A stretch of 64,000 nucleotides of DNA from Sclerodactyla briareus (GCA_026419785.1 JAODTK010004332.1:62001-126000), one strand, 5' to 3'. Positions 34,560 through 46,960 are shown, numbered from the stretch's first letter. A program made the numbers and translations. The notes: a model not told the origin generated them from the sequence alone.

Positions 34560-36440
34560 GAGAAGAGGTAACCATTCATTCAAAGCTGTGCGTTCAGGAC
34601 ATAGCACTTTTACTTCCAATAATTAGTTCCAAATGTTTGGTTTATATCTCTTTCAGCACCCCGGAAGTTGCATAGTTAATGGTCTCAATGAGGAATTTGA
34701 TGAAACCTATGAAGAAGATTTTAGGTCAACTGCGAGGTTTACCTACTTATTGCACAGGAGAGAAATAACTCTTCCTTTCAGAATAACTTTAATATGATTT
34801 CGTTACAAAGCTACAGAGTCTTACAGCTTGTGTATATGTACTGTACAATATTGGGGGCTTCCCATTGTCGATGAAATGTTGCATACTTGCACCAATCTAC
34901 AAATCTTATTCACTTCCCTCTGAAAAGTTAACATGAATAACATTTCACTTCAAGGACAGTTTTATGCGACTCTGTTGAAGGGGATCGCTATGCTGGGTTT
35001 ATAGGTCCTGCTAGTCATATAAGCACCAGTGCACTACAACTACATTTACACAAGTTCCATTCAGCCTTATTCCATGGTTTTCTTTCCCAGCCATGAAGCT
35101 ACGCCTACTGTAGTAATCTTTGGTGGACCTGATTTAAAACTACAAAAAAATCTTTTGGTTTTCCTGAAAATTGAGGATCACCATTTTCTCCAAAATAGAA
35201 ATGATTAGTGCTTTAATTTGACTGAAGTTCTTCTTGTAGATGATGTGGTATCAAATGATGGCATTGATTTTCCATATCATTGAAGCTTATTATCGAATTC
35301 TTCAAAGGCTGAATGGAGCTGAAATTATCCAAGGTGGTTAGAAGGGAGTAACATCAGATTATTGCAAATATTTTTTGTGATTGTGAGGCACAAATGTTCG
35401 ACCGTTTCCATGCCATAAGTGACTCTGGTCAACATTTTTGGTGAAATGAGAGTTTTTTGTTGATGAAGGACCCCCTCTATTATGGTGCTCTTGAGTTGGA
35501 TAGAGATCCAATAAAATTTCCTAATAGTTTATAACATTTTTGAAATCAGAGTGGATTTTGGATTTCATTTCAATGTCGCAGTGGCAAACCTATCATGGGT
35601 TGAAGAATTTTGGTTTAAAGCAGTCATAGTCATCCTGTCTCTGTGGGGAGGGGGGGGGGAGCGGAAGTTAATTGAGGGTATCTTCAGTGCCATAAGAAAA
35701 AGCATTGAATTCTGAAAAAATCTGTGTACTGCTGTTATTTCGGATGGACTGACATCATTGTGAAATTAAATATTTTGGTCTCACCGCACAAAGTTCAGGA
35801 AGAGACTTGGGATCACTTGGTACTGTGTGCGTGTGTTATGCTTGGTGTGAGGGTGTGTGTGTTGTCCCCACTTCCGTTTACAGGATTTCTCTGAAACGGG
35901 AAGACCGATGAATGATGAATTTTGTATGTAGTATGGGGGGTTGGGTGAACACAGTCTGATTAAATTTTGGGCACAGAAGTCACTTATTGGCAAGGTGATT
36001 CTGCCGTTTCTATGTAATTCATTGTGTAGGCTCATTAGCATGATTACGGATGGAACCGTAGGTGCTATGTTGACTTGGTTCGGCACATAAATGCAGGATA
36101 GTGAGTAGATCGAACCCTCCTTAAATTGTCCAGCGTTAGAATATGACAATAAGTATATAGGTTAGGGCGACTAATGGTGCCAAAAGTTGGTTCAACATGC
36201 CTCAAATGTGGACAAAGCAAAGTTAAAGAAAAATACGTGTGGCATAGGATTGTTGCTCAATATTCTAACATTGCAGATCAATCAAGAATAGGCACGTTAT
36301 TGTTGTTGAATGAGGCTAGGATTAACAGCATGTAGTCAGTTGAATGTCATCTGTGTGTGTATGGGGGTGGGGAAAGAGGGGGGGGGCTTTTAATAAGAGG
36401 TGAGTACATCATGCCTTCATACCTCAATGCTTCATTTCTA
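34560..36440. other. intron-like sequence, no supported feature
   Basis: AT-rich sequence with a G-rich stretch at about 35647-35660 and another at 36364-36387. The frame on the minus strand at 35781-36149 has no splice context. A region at about 35790-36120 reads like an old interspersed repeat, but I have no second copy in the window to prove it. Confidence 0.35.
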
Positions 36441-36441
36441 G

Positions 36442-38044
36442 CAAACACATGTTATTCCTCCATGAACAGATAATGCTGTCCCACAGCATGAAATTACGAC
36501 ACGAGGGGAGGGTGAGGACCAACCTCCGAGTGACGCTGCAGCACCCTGCGCAGGTTACCCCCTGGTTCTCTCCCCAAGACTCCAGAACCGTGCTGAACAG
36601 AAGCCGCAATTCACCGTTGACGTCACCGACCATATGCCTCAGGTTCCGAAGGAGCTGGTAGCCACCCGCTGGGCATGATCATGACGCGACCGACGCGGCC
36701 TGTTGGGAGCTATGAGGTGTATGACGACAGACAAGATCTGTTAACAGGATGAACAACAGCTTTGAGCTCAGGACAGCGGTGACTTCTAAATCAAGACCTT
36801 GCTGCAGTTAGGCCAGAACCTGGATGTCACAGGAGTGTGCCTACACGGGAACGGTGGGGGTACACGGGGGTACCAGGCACAATGTCGATGCTCGGCTGAG
36901 CACCCCGACGCTTTTGAGGAGATGGGAGGATCCAATTCAAGTTGAGACCGGGGAAGGGGAGGGGCAGCGGAACTTGGGGTAACTGAGTACGACCAGGAGA
37001 AGTTGTCCTACAGGGCTCTGGCACCACTTTCTTGGGAGCCAGGGAAGTGTGGATGTCCGCGCTCCATTCATTGCCCCGAGTGACTTGCAGTATCACCGAC
37101 ATCAGCCGGGTGAAGGAGACGGCCGTTAGTGCCACGCTCTCGCTGACCCTACACCCAGCTGAAAGACGTGTACTCCCTGTCTTATAGAGGGGCAAGAACA
37201 ACCACGTTCAAACAAGCAAGGGCAGGGCCTCGTGGAGGTCAAGTTCCCTACTGGCTCCATCGCTCTGGGGGGCATATGAATGAGATTGCAAGCCACACAA
37301 AGAAGTTCGGTCTGACCATGACGGTGACAAACTTGGCCCAATCCTCGGACCGAGGTTTTGACAATTGGGGTCACATGCGCCGACAAGTCTAGACGATTGC
37401 CCGTCAAAAGCTGCTGCTACGGATCGAGACGACTGCACCAGACCACCAGAACGCTGTCCAGCTCTCCTTGTAGGCAGGAGTGGTCATTGCTCTGTTGAGC
37501 TGCACTTCGTAGAATTGGACTTTATCACACGGTTGACCTACTCCGCATCTGAAGAGGCATTTGCCGTCGGCTTCAATATGACCACACCAGATCGGAAGGC
37601 CTATTTGGGTCTGAACCACACAAGCGAAGGCGGGATGTTCCATCCTCACCTCTCCGTGCATATCGCAATCGTCGTGTGTCGATCTGATGCAACTGGATGT
37701 CGACCTGGTGGCTGATAGAGGTAGCACCATTTGGGAAAGATTCCTTGGTGGTGCTCAAATGCCATCAGACCGACAACAGTGATACTGCCACAACGGGAGT
37801 CACCAAACCTCCAGCGGGCTCAACTATCACTTCCAACTCTCTGACAATACGGACGTGGCCATCAAGCTCAATTTGAGCACTGCCAAATTTGGTTCAGCGC
37901 ATGGCCGCTTTGTGACTGACGTATCCCTAGCTGCTGTTTTCTTCTGACTATCTCCAAGAGATACCAGTTACCACAGGAATTCATCTCGAGCGTGGTGAGG
38001 AGGACGTCATCTTTGTGGTTTTCTTCAATACCAGCGAACCACTG
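36442..38044 (+). CDS. large LLTP gene exon (or cluster of exons), about 1.6 kb, several frame slips
   Basis: It opens after CTTCATTTCTAG and ends at GAACCACTG|GTGAGT in phase 0. Protein-like blocks in order, in shifting frames, are MKLRHEGRVRTNLRVTLQH, MNNSFELRTAVTSKS, SRVKETAVSATLSLTLHPAE, GLVEVKFPTGSIALGG, KKFGLTMTVTNLAQSSDRG, SASEEAFAVGFNMTTPDRKA, GLNYHFQLSDNTDVAIKLNL, and HLERGEEDVIFVVFFNTSEP. Almost every block alternates hydrophobic and polar residues, as in the beta-sheet half of apoB and apolipophorins, where very long exons also occur. The next exon (38468) begins in the matching phase. Bases 36660-36830 are less clear and may hide an intron. A 124-codon minus-strand frame is regarded as a shadow. 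Confidence 0.5.
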
Positions 38045-38467
38045 GTGAGTTACTCATGGGTTAGGTTCGAGTCTTCGGGGATCAAAGTCAGCGAAACAAA
38101 AAATCTCTACTGATATACCTCTAATAGGATGACGGAGCGTGCAGTTCACTATTCTGTCAAAGTTTGCAGAGCTGGTACTTTTTTACTTTTCGCTGACCTG
38201 AATAGGTAGGACAATGCCAAATAAACTCATCATAGTTCACTTTTCTGCCTTTCACCCACGGTGTTGAGAGAATTATCATTAAATGTACACATTTTTTTTC
38301 CCTCTATGTTTTTTTTGTGAACGCGTTACATGATTAAGTTGCGAAGCTCGGTTTTGATGCTTGCTGACCTGGTCAGGTTCAGTCAAGGAGTCCCTAAGCC
38401 CTTGGCTTTCTGTTTGGTTTGGTAATGGTTGCCCTGAAATCACTTGCACTTTTTTTTTCCATTACAG

Positions 38468-38836
38468 TTCCACTCAATGTCACCAAGAGCTGATGTCACC
38501 GTCCCCAATTCTCATTCGAAGGAGGTTTCGATGCGTGTGAAGCTTCCGACTTCGGTCGCCCCCACCTCACGAATTTGGCATGCACTTCCTGCAAGAGGAG
38601 CGAGTTACTGTACGGAGCAACATCCCCATCAAAGACGGATCACAATCTCGTTCTCTGGGGGCCATCGAGAACAGCAACTGACGATCAGACTCAGCTTCTA
38701 CCTCCAGAGAGACGGTGCAGGGCCGCCTCACGAGGGAGCCGCCTCGTCGTATTCACAGCCCCTAGGACAGCGCATCTCCAGCCAGAGTACTCGATCGGAC
38801 TATGCCATTACTGATTGAACCGGGTTTGGGTTTAGT
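38468..38836 (+). CDS. LLTP gene exon, 369 bp
   Basis: A strong pyrimidine tract and acceptor (CACTTTTTTTTTCCATTACAG) start it, and TTTAGT|GTAAGT ends it. It enters in phase 0, as the upstream exon requires, reading FHSMSPRADVTVPNSHSKEV then SMRVKL. Slipped frames then give MHFLQEERVTVRSNIPIKDG and QLTIRLSFYLQRDGAG. The pattern RADVTVP ... SMRVKL is the kind of beta-hairpin that repeats in LLTPs. I first considered a transglutaminase beta-sandwich and rejected it for lack of any catalytic-core exon. Confidence 0.52.
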
Positions 38837-38839
38837 GTA

Positions 38840-40580
38840 AGTCCTTGTTCTTAAAATTCTTATTAATTATTAATACATATTATTTATTATATTAATATTC
38901 GTAATAAAAAAAATCTATTTCAACATGTTCCAAAACCCACCCTTATAGGACCCTGCCCCTCCCTTGTCTTGCACAAGCTGAGTTCGGCAATACACTCCGG
39001 ATTGGCCCCCCATTCACCTTCCTCATGTTAGCAGACCTATTGTCTACTTGAGCGTTTTGCGTTCAATTTTTTTTTTCCGAATTTCATTTCTACTCAATTC
39101 ATATTTCAATCGCAAAAACTGTTCTTATTCGGTTTCTGAGGACTTTCAAGGCATCCTTTTGGATCGTTCGTGAGCTGTATCCTTTTTGCTTTTGTGTTTT
39201 TTGCTTTGGGGCTTAGTGCTTAGGAACCTTAGCTGGTGCTATCCATACCACAACTCTATATTGGGATTTCTAGCCTACCATTGACTTGTACTGGGCCTAC
39301 TGTTGTGAGTTCAGTATCCAACAGGGTTGATTCTGCCATTTAGCATGGCCTTTTACTTTAACTTCATTTCCCCTCCGACCTCTCCCCACCCTTTCTCACT
39401 TCCCTTTTCCCTCCCATTCCTCTTTGTGGTGTTGTTTTTTCTTTCGGGGCTTATGGTTATAGCAAAACCATTTCGGGGATCATCGGGGGTGGACTGATAC
39501 TTGAGAAAGGAGTTCAGTGTAATCACTTGTTCTTGAAAGATTGGTTTCACCAAAGCATGGCTTGGGGGTGGGAATGTTTGAATCGCAGGCAGCTCCAAGA
39601 GTCCCACCGTTACAAATCGTGTCCATGGCTAGTGAAGGCTTGGTGTCTATTTTGCGTATATTTTACTGTACTCCCCCAATGGTTTTAATCTTTCCAGCTA
39701 TGTTTTATCATAGACCTCTAAATAGCAGTGATTTTTATATCACAAAGTTTTTTTCCCTTCAATGTTCAGATAGATGGAAAAAATTGGGTACGGGTTACTG
39801 CTATACTCTGTATTTTACAGCTGTGGAATGTTCGGAAAAATAGCCCTGTTTTGAACAAAAAATCCTGACAGCTTTGGCGAGTTCGTGATAAAAATATATA
39901 CAGGAATAACATGTGTTTGTCCGTGGCTTTCGCCTAGCAGACACACACGTTTTCCTCTATCCATAATTCCTCCTCGCGATGTGATGACCCATGTCTACTC
40001 TAGGCAACTGAGGTTTGTGTTACTCTCGAATAGTGCCCTCCTGAAAAAAAATTGGGCAGGAGCGCCCGGGCAGTTTCTAGAAGGAATACGTGTCTGCTTT
40101 TTCTCATCCAGTGTGTATCACCCTGATATGCCGGTACCCCTAAAAATGCATTGCTATCGACTTCACTGTCGTGCCATGGAATAAATTTCAAACTGACCTC
40201 TGTACAGTAATCTATTACGATTACCTACCTCCGCCTCGAAACAACCGTGACTTGACTGTCTAGGCAGAATAAAAAACTTCCCAGGGACACCAAGTAACCT
40301 ATGGAAAAGAGAATTCAACTCCTGGGTTGTTTGAAAGCTTGTAACGTTATGCTGAAACGTTGACTCCCAAAGCACTTGTACTTGTCTGTATTATAGGACT
40401 GCCGGCTGGCCACCATGGGCTAAAATTCCTGCCACTTTGGAGGCCAAACTTTTAGGACACTGCTACTGAACATTTCCTAGCTATTGATAGCTTTGACTGT
40501 AAATTCCTAAAAACTTGGCATCTATCAATAAGTAAATCACCAATGGCTATATCCCTACATAAACTAAAAAAATCATGAAA
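38840..40580. other. intron-like sequence, no supported feature
   Basis: The start is AT-rich (TTAATTATTAATACATATTA near 38860), followed by ordinary unique-looking sequence. The short open frames on both strands have no splice sites that fit. No repeat shared with the rest of the window was noticed. Confidence 0.35.
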
Positions 40581-40586
40581 TCACAG

Positions 40587-40978
40587 TCCCCAATGATGTG
40601 GTGATGCTCACCTTCGAAACCCATCCAGGGTTCCACTATGGCAACCTGTGTGCCTAACTTCAACCCCAATTGACCAATGTGTTGTAGAGACATTGTCTAT
40701 ACACAACCATATCGGGCGAACAGGGGCAGAGATGCACTCAAGATGAGCCGGAATTTCCTGATTGGAGATACAATCACATATGATTCTGTCACGGCTGCCG
40801 AGTGGATATTCTGCAGTACCATTGACAATATTTTACTTCTGTAATACAACTAGTTGCTTGGGTCCTGCAGTTGACGTTTGAACGTGAGAATGAGGATTCT
40901 TCTGTGTTCACCATCACACACCGCCTTGTGGCGAGGAAACGACCTTACCTAATTAATCTGACCACTGTCTCGTGGGCA
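40587..40978 (+). CDS. LLTP gene exon region, frame-broken
   Basis: After AATCATGAAATCACAG the frames give PNDVVMLTFETHPGFHYGNL, then CVVETLSIHNHIGRTGAEMH, then KMSRNFLIGDTITYDSVTAA then EWIFCSTIDNILLL. Finally LTFERENEDSSVFTITHRLV continues with ARKRPYLINLTTVSW. These are good beta-strand patterns. A TCCTGCAG acceptor-like site before LTFEREN would imply an intron of only about 30 bp, so I treat the block as one exon with indels, or two exons with a missing intron boundary. Confidence 0.42.
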
Positions 40979-41261
40979 TCGTGAGGCAGGTGATGGTATA
41001 TATGAAATAACATTATTGTGCGAATACTCTGAGCTAAACAAATCTGTCTTGGCCACTCGCAAGAATATCGCCAACTTGAAGTTGAAGTCTTGAGGCAGGC
41101 GAACACCTATTCAAACACGGTTACCGGACGAACTCTTAACTGAGCAAACAAATATGTCTGTCCCTCGCAAGATATATATCGCCCACTGTGACTTTGAAGT
41201 GAGAGTTTCTGAGGCAGGCGAACACATACCAAACACCCGGTTACCAGACAGACACTCCCTC

Positions 41262-41395
41262 CTGGATATTCCCACCCGACAATTCCCACCCAGACAATTC
41301 CCCCTACCGCCCTAACCTCAGTCCCTAACCCGAATTCCCTGACCACAAACATTCTTTTGAGGGAATTGTCCATGGGAATTGCCATTCACATCAAA
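41262..41395. mobile_element. short inverted-repeat element (MITE-like), copy B
   Basis: The left arm has CCCACCCGACAATTCCCACC then CAGACAATTCCCC. The right arm has GGGAATTGTCCATGGGAATT. The centre (CTAACCTCAGTCCCTAACCC, then TTTTGAGGGA) matches that of the copy at 24430-24545. The arm sequence is doubled here, suggesting subrepeats. Confidence 0.65.
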
Positions 41396-41439
41396 CACTC
41401 TGTAAGAGGTGTCCAGCTAGGCAACGGGCAGGAGATTGA

Positions 41440-41540
41440 TATATTCAAAGCCGATCCACCGCTCTCTGACCAGTAGGGTTTGAACCATGATCTCTAGTTA
41501 TTGCCTGCACCCCTAATCTAATTATGTGGCAAATCCTGTA
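41440..41540 (-). repeat. tRNA-derived SINE fragment, minus strand
   Basis: The reverse complement reads TTAGATTAGGGGTGCAGGCA, then CATGGTTCAAACCCTACTGG. GGTTCAAACCC is a good B box. It directly follows MITE-like copy B. There is no cloverleaf and no clear tail. Confidence 0.5.
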
Positions 41541-42194
41541 GCGGTCAAATTCCGCACGAACCCTACTATCTTTTATAGATTCTATTTTCAGCATGTATTA
41601 TCATTCGTTCTCTGAATTACTGTGATTATCAGATGTCGCCGAGTTGGAGAGATAAATCAATGCACACAATCTGGGGTGAACCCATGATGATTGCCCAGGG
41701 GCCGTCCAATAGGTTGTTTTCATGGAATTAGTACAGTAATAAAATATATGAAACAATCTGGAATTTTATGGGGGTTCCAAATGACTCCTGGCTGCTCTCT
41801 GGCTGATACCTGCCATCACATCATTGATAACATTGGGTGGGTGAAAATAGTGGCAAGACAACACAAACACTCCACTAATTCATAGATTTCAAGATGATTT
41901 TTCTGAGCTTACCACCCCTCCCTAACTATACCCCCAACGAACGTATCTAGTGCAATAGTTTCTAGCTCTATTTATATTATTTAAGGCCCATTCTCTTTCT
42001 CTCTTCCTCCATGAAGTCTGGTCTCTGTCAGGAGCGATATCACGCACAGGGACACAGAGGTTACATGAGCAAACTTCATTTCAACATGCCAAACGGTGCC
42101 GCACGAGGAAGCTGCTGAACTTGATATGCATGCAGGATGAAAGAAAAATGAGAAGCTGGCGTAAACTGCTCCCTCCTGGCTGAGGTTCAATCAC

Positions 42195-42465
42195 AGTCCA
42201 AGGGCGCAGAAACACAGCTCTAGTAAGCATCAAGAATTGGGTGAGGTCGTTGCAGACTAAAGTCCGCCTCACACTATGAGGAACCCCTTTCCTTGAGGGA
42301 CCGCAAAGTGTGAAGACGATGACCGCCAACACCGTAAGCACTGCGATCGTTGCGACAGATTTGAATGAGTTAAAAAATTTGTTCGGCAAGGCCCACGTAG
42401 TTGTGATGGCAGATAAATCAAAAGAATGGGCAGAATGGAAGCTCGGAATAGTCCTCAACTGATAT
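42195..42465 (+). CDS. LLTP gene exon, strongly protein-like, one in-frame TGA
   Basis: It begins after TTCAATCACAG. The frame reads QGRRNTALVSIKNWVRSLQT then KVRLTL, TGA, GTPFLEGPQSVKTMTANTVS, then TAIVATDLNELKNLFGKAHV, then VVMADKSKEWAEWKLG. One frame holds for about 86 codons. The TPFLEGPQSV turn followed by alternating strands resembles the recurring xTPFxGxxxV units of apoB and apolipophorin. No good donor follows in frame, so the 3' end is approximate. The overlapping 125-codon minus-strand frame is a shadow. Confidence 0.5.
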
Positions 42466-43274
42466 TGATAGTATTCTTTTTGCTATCAGTGTTCCAACAT
42501 TTCTTCAATAATTCTCGGAGGACAAACGAACAGACCTTTGAAAATGGAAGAATCCCCATGGTCTTCTGCTGTGAATTCCGCCAGTAGTAAACATAGACTA
42601 TAAGATGCGGGATTGTTAATTGTGACATACCAAGCAGTGTGGACCAGATAATTGTTTACTGTATACTTGCCAAAACCAGTATGGATGGTAGTGACCTGTC
42701 TACTTTAGTAAAACTGTAGTAACAATATTTCAGTAATTTAATAATGCACATTGTCAAACACGACACACCCCTAAACCTCCAGGAACGGTCCTATCATTGT
42801 TGCATCGTGGTAAGGGAAGTCATGAACGCGGGGGTCCGTTAAATCCAACCACTGGTGAATCATTGATTTGGACGCCACATGTGCGTGGTCTTCAATGTAC
42901 AGTTTGGTAATTGTGTTTTTGTCGGTTTGACAGCTGTCCAATGGTAAGTCACGAAATGGGTTTGAGGTCTGTAATTTTCAGGCAATAGTCCGTCCATCTT
43001 GTGACGCTGGGTGTGTCCTGCGCACCTGAAGTTATGCCGCACCTATCGACGGCTATTTACAGATTGACATGTAGTGGTCAGCCAAGTAAGGATGTTTGAA
43101 TCTTGTTTTCTTCTTGTACCAGTGATGTTCAGATCACGAGCAGCCGTCTACACAGGACAGCGAAGGATTCCGCAGTCTCCCCAGCCTTGATTCACGCACA
43201 ACTTTGGGTTCATCACTGAACTGGACAAAGGAAACACAGGAACTTTCAGTCCATGTAAGTTTTTGAAGCATGGT

Positions 43275-44150
43275 ACGTGTTATGGCACCTCTGTCATCCA
43301 CTCCTGACACAACATTTAGGTGTTCTACTTGTCGTGTCCTTTGTGCCATGTATGCAATCAACTACTAGACTTACTTCTCCACAAAGTGGCCCACTTCTAC
43401 AACATGCTCATATCGTTGGAAAATGTCACCAATGCTGTTGTCCACTTCGGACACAACATTTTGGTGTGCTACCTACCTTGTCGTGTCTTTTGCCACACCG
43501 GCAATTCAGGCTCCTTGCTAGTCACAAGGCACCTCAGGAGGGCTCCATTTTTTTGCACGTGCCATATCGTGGGGACAATCCCAATGCTCGTCACTTCTGA
43601 CACGACCATTTTGGTGTGCTACTTTGTCGCTTGTCTTTGTCCGAATATGGCAATCCGCTACTTACTAGTCACAAGTCACCTCAGGAGGGCTCCATTTTTT
43701 GCGCAGGCTTCAAAGCGTGGGGACAATTCCCACATGCGCGTCCACTTTGACACAACATTTTGGTGTCACCTTGTCGTGCTTTTGCCACATATGCCAATCG
43801 CTACTTACATTCCACAAGTTCACCTCAGGGAGGCTCATTTTGCACTCTGCTCAATATCGTGCGGGACAATCCCACATGTCGTCCACTTCTGACACGACAT
43901 TTTGGTGTGATACTTTGTCGTTCTTTGCCAAATATGGCCAATCCGATACTTACTATCACAGTCAACTCAGGAGGGCCTCCTTTTTGGCGCGATTGCTCCA
44001 ATATCGGGGGACAATCCAACATGCTCGTCCACTTCTGACACAACATTTAGGTGTGCTACCTTGTCGTGTCTTTTGCCACATACGGCAATCAACTACTCAC
44101 TGTTCACGAGGTGCCCCCTGAACCATGCTCATAGCGTGGGACGATCCAGG
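43275..44150. repeat. 147-bp tandem array, about 6 units
   Basis: The marker TCTGACACAACATTTTGGTG recurs near 43303, 43446, 43597, 43747, 43893 and 44034. Units contain GTCGTGTCTTTTGCCACATA, CACCTCAGGAGGGCTCCA and GGGGACAATCCCACATGC. The three overlapping plus-strand frames of 107-190 codons are translations of the array with periodic sequence, not genes. Confidence 0.82.
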
Positions 44151-44284
44151 CGACGTGCTATGTTCAACAATACCCTGGAAAACTTCTTGATTTTCAACAG
44201 TTCCGGATTCACAATAAGTTGTTTTGTAGTCCATACCTCCACGGCAGAGTTAATTTGCCTCCTGGAAATTTTGTACCCAACATT

Positions 44285-44350
44285 ATTGGAATCAGATAGC
44301 TCAGTCAGTAAGAGCCTTGAACTGCAAAACCATTGATTGCGAGTTTTACA
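44285..44350 (+). repeat. tRNA-like SINE head
   Basis: AGATAGCTCAGTCAGTAAGA then GCCTTGAACTGC is a clear A-box / D-arm / anticodon-arm resemblance, followed by ATTGCGAGTTTTAC in the B-box position. The B box is poor, so this is a decayed SINE rather than a tRNA gene. Confidence 0.45.
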
Positions 44351-44668
44351 GTTGTGCGTAAAAGTGGGTATTTCATTAGGTAACTTGAGAAGAGTAGCGA
44401 GCACTGTATGTGGTAGCCCAATCAGAAGATCCTGTGAGGACACATCAAAACGGCATACTCCAATGTTGTGTCATGAATGCACATGCGTTATTTGCCTGCC
44501 CATAAAACTATTGCGCAACTATGTTTAATGTTATATATCACTAGATTTGGTCAATAGAGGAAGATCTAGTATAGTGTGTGGAGATCTCTGCCACTATGGA
44601 GATTATATTCAAAACCCTATTGTCTTTCCTGTCAACAACCCCTTTGTCTTTTCTGTCAATCATTCCAG

Positions 44669-44806
44669 GCACAGGGCCCAGTCAACGACACATATGTTGA
44701 GGGGGCGGTCCACGATGTGTTTTCAGAGGACCTCCGATGGGTACGATTGGAGACGGAGAATAGTTTCATAAATGGCGTCGCCAGACCCCTGAATGCCCAT
44801 GTGATC
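44669..44806 (+). CDS. LLTP gene exon candidate
   Basis: It follows a strong acceptor, CTTTTCTGTCAATCATTCCAG. The frame reads AQGPVNDTYVEGAVHDVFSE, then DLRWVRLETENSFINGVARP. It is open to two stops at 44807. A donor could be GATGG|GTACGA (about 44737) or CCCAT|GTGATC (about 44801). Strand-turn-strand patterns agree with the neighbouring exons. Confidence 0.42.
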
Positions 44807-45456
44807 TAATAGGCCAGGAGACCCTCGTTGGTGGTCTCACCTCGAGCTGATGAAGGTGGGGTAATCAGAAGTTATTCAGCGTCATGGCTAATTCATACCC
44901 ATTCCTCACTCTGGAAAATTGAGGGAAGATTTGTTCTGTCTTATCTCTCCCCTTTCTGCGGGTGTTGGGGTATGGTGATTTGGTCTTCAGGAGCAATGCC
45001 GACAGAATGAAAGCTATCAATTAATAACGGAAAGGAAAGGGGCCTGACTTTTGTGTGTTGCCCAGTTGAAGGTGGTTATGCCCCTGCCACATGACACCCA
45101 GTAGAACTGAAAACTTCTTCAGTGAGTGTTGCCCTGTGCTATTGTTAGAATACGCCAAACGCCAAAACCATTAGGTACATCTTAGCTCACACCAAAACAA
45201 TTTTGAGGCGCCATGTATTGTTGGGATGCATGGCCCAACTCCATAGACGCAGAGTTCACTGCATTGCTGAGAAACCAAATATGGGGCATGGATTGTCCTA
45301 TACAGGCTTCACATTGACATATGCACTCTGGTGCAATGGAACTAAAAGTCACGTACCGGATTGGTTGAGAGAGAATATAGCATTGTGAAATTTGTCCTCA
45401 AAGCTTCCTAACTAGTGCTTTTGAGGAACCTGGATGCCCCTTATGAAAGTACGTAA

Positions 45457-45840
45457 ATTAAACTTCCTTGATGGGAATAAAAAACAGTAACTTCAAGCGC
45501 CTGGAGGTGGATAGAAACAGGAACTTGAAAACTTCATTGTTGTGAATCAACATAACTTTAAACTTCCTTATTGTGAATAGAACAGTACCATTGAACTTCC
45601 TCAATGTGAATAGAACATTAACTTTAAACTTCCTGATGTGAATAGAACAGTAACATTGAACTTCCTTGATGTGATTAAAAAACAGTGCACCTTTATGCTT
45701 CCTTGATGTGAATAGAACATTAACTTAAACTTCCTTGATGTGAATGAACAGTAACTTTGAACTTCTTGATGTGAATAGAACAGTAACTTTAAACTTCCTT
45801 GTTGTGAATAGAACAGGAACTTTGAACTTCATGTGATGTG
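45457..45840. repeat. 33-bp tandem array, about 10 units
   Basis: The unit AAACTTCCTTGATGTGAATA then GAACAGTAACTTT repeats with small changes from about 45457 to 45840. It is non-coding, an intronic minisatellite. Confidence 0.85.
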
Positions 45841-46160
45841 TATTTGGTGGGAATTGCCAGAGCATAGTAAAATACAGTATTCATATGTAACATAGACCCA
45901 GGGAAAAAACAAAAGATGCAGAAAACACCCTGCGGTACAATAAATAATTGAAGGGCTTCGTCACTTCAACCTGGATTTCACAGCATGATGCAGTTGGTAT
46001 GGATGGGTCGTGTTTTTCCCTCCATCCTTTCGCTTCCTGAATCGCCGTCCACCTAAGTCTGGAGGATTCCGTCTCCTCTCAAGAGGTGGAGTTTGGCCGT
46101 GATTGAATAATATATTTTTCCTGGACTTCTTCCAATCCTCGCACACTTTTTTTTTTGTAG

Positions 46161-46355
46161 GCGTATCACACCTTCAGCTTCGGCTACCTCAACGAGTCCT
46201 CGATCCATGCGTCCCTCTCAAAGGGGGAGACACAGAATTCACAGATTCGACACTGACTGTGCTCCACCCCCTCATACGCTGTACTCCTGACCACCTGGGA
46301 GACAGACTGGGACTGGCGCGGAGACCGTTAAGGTTGAGAGTGGTCCGGGGACTAG
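46161..46355 (+). CDS. LLTP gene exon candidate upstream of DIRS copy 2
   Basis: The acceptor is a T run, CACTTTTTTTTTTGTAG. The frame reads AYHTFSFGYLNESSIHASLS then KG. After a slip it continues DTEFTDSTLTVLHPLIRCT. Possible donors are TTAAG|GTTGAG (about 46331) and CTAGG|GTAAAA (about 46356). This pattern of paired strands fits the last beta-rich part of the gene before the DIRS insertion. Confidence 0.42.
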
Positions 46356-46771
46356 GGTAAAACAAAGAGCAACAATGCTGTGCAGTATCCAACATTGAAG
46401 AGACAGGATAATCTCTTCATCCAGGTTCTGTGGGCATAGGTCCTCCTGTAGCTGACGATCCTGTATCACCACATAAACTGCCTGTGATCAACATGGTCTG
46501 TGTCAAAGATGTTTTTAGCTTTCCCGATTGATGAAAGACTGGGTATAATGGAGTACTCATGAGTCAAATCCCTCACGGTTTACAAACATTGTTTTGTCTT
46601 TTTTTTCCATACTGGACAATCAAAATACAAACAGAATTCGCGAAAATCATATTGGATCAGATTCTTTCTCCAGATGCCACAGTTTGCATCGATTCTATGG
46701 AATATTACTGAGACTGAAATGCCTGAACGCTCAACAACTTGGGAGTTAATCATATCAATCACTGTCCAACT

Positions 46772-46960
46772 TCCTTCAGGGCACTTACCTTCTGGACTTA
46801 CTACAATTGCATTATTTTTCCGGCCAAACGTTCCGGCTTCCACAACACACCCTATACCACTACAAAAGAGTTAAGCACAGCCCCGGACCGAACGCAAGAG
46901 CCGTCACTCAGCGGAGCAGTACGGGGCTGCACTACCATCTTTTTGGTGTGTTTTGCACAG
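46772..46960 (+). repeat. left inverted terminal repeat, DIRS copy 2
   Basis: TTCAGGGCACTTACCTTCTG then GACTTACTACAATTGCATT is followed by GGCACAGCCCCGG-like and ACGGGGCTGCACTA blocks. They match the inverse of 53240-53400 over nearly 190 bp, including the CTTACTACAAAATTGCATTT arm. The outermost part also matches the inverse of the internal complementary region. Confidence 0.85.

Noticed and set aside
37420..38836. Transglutaminase beta-sandwich domains
   Set aside because: Some strands (VTVP...SKEVSM) fit a transglutaminase C-terminal domain, but no catalytic-core exon (QCWV box) was found anywhere, and neighbouring exons point to an LLTP.
43320..43892. 190-codon plus-strand ORF
   Set aside because: It is a translation of the 147-bp tandem array. 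The protein repeats itself with the array's period.
44828..44870. CTGATGAAGG hammerhead core near 44850
   Set aside because: No matching GAAA or helix II/III pairing nearby.
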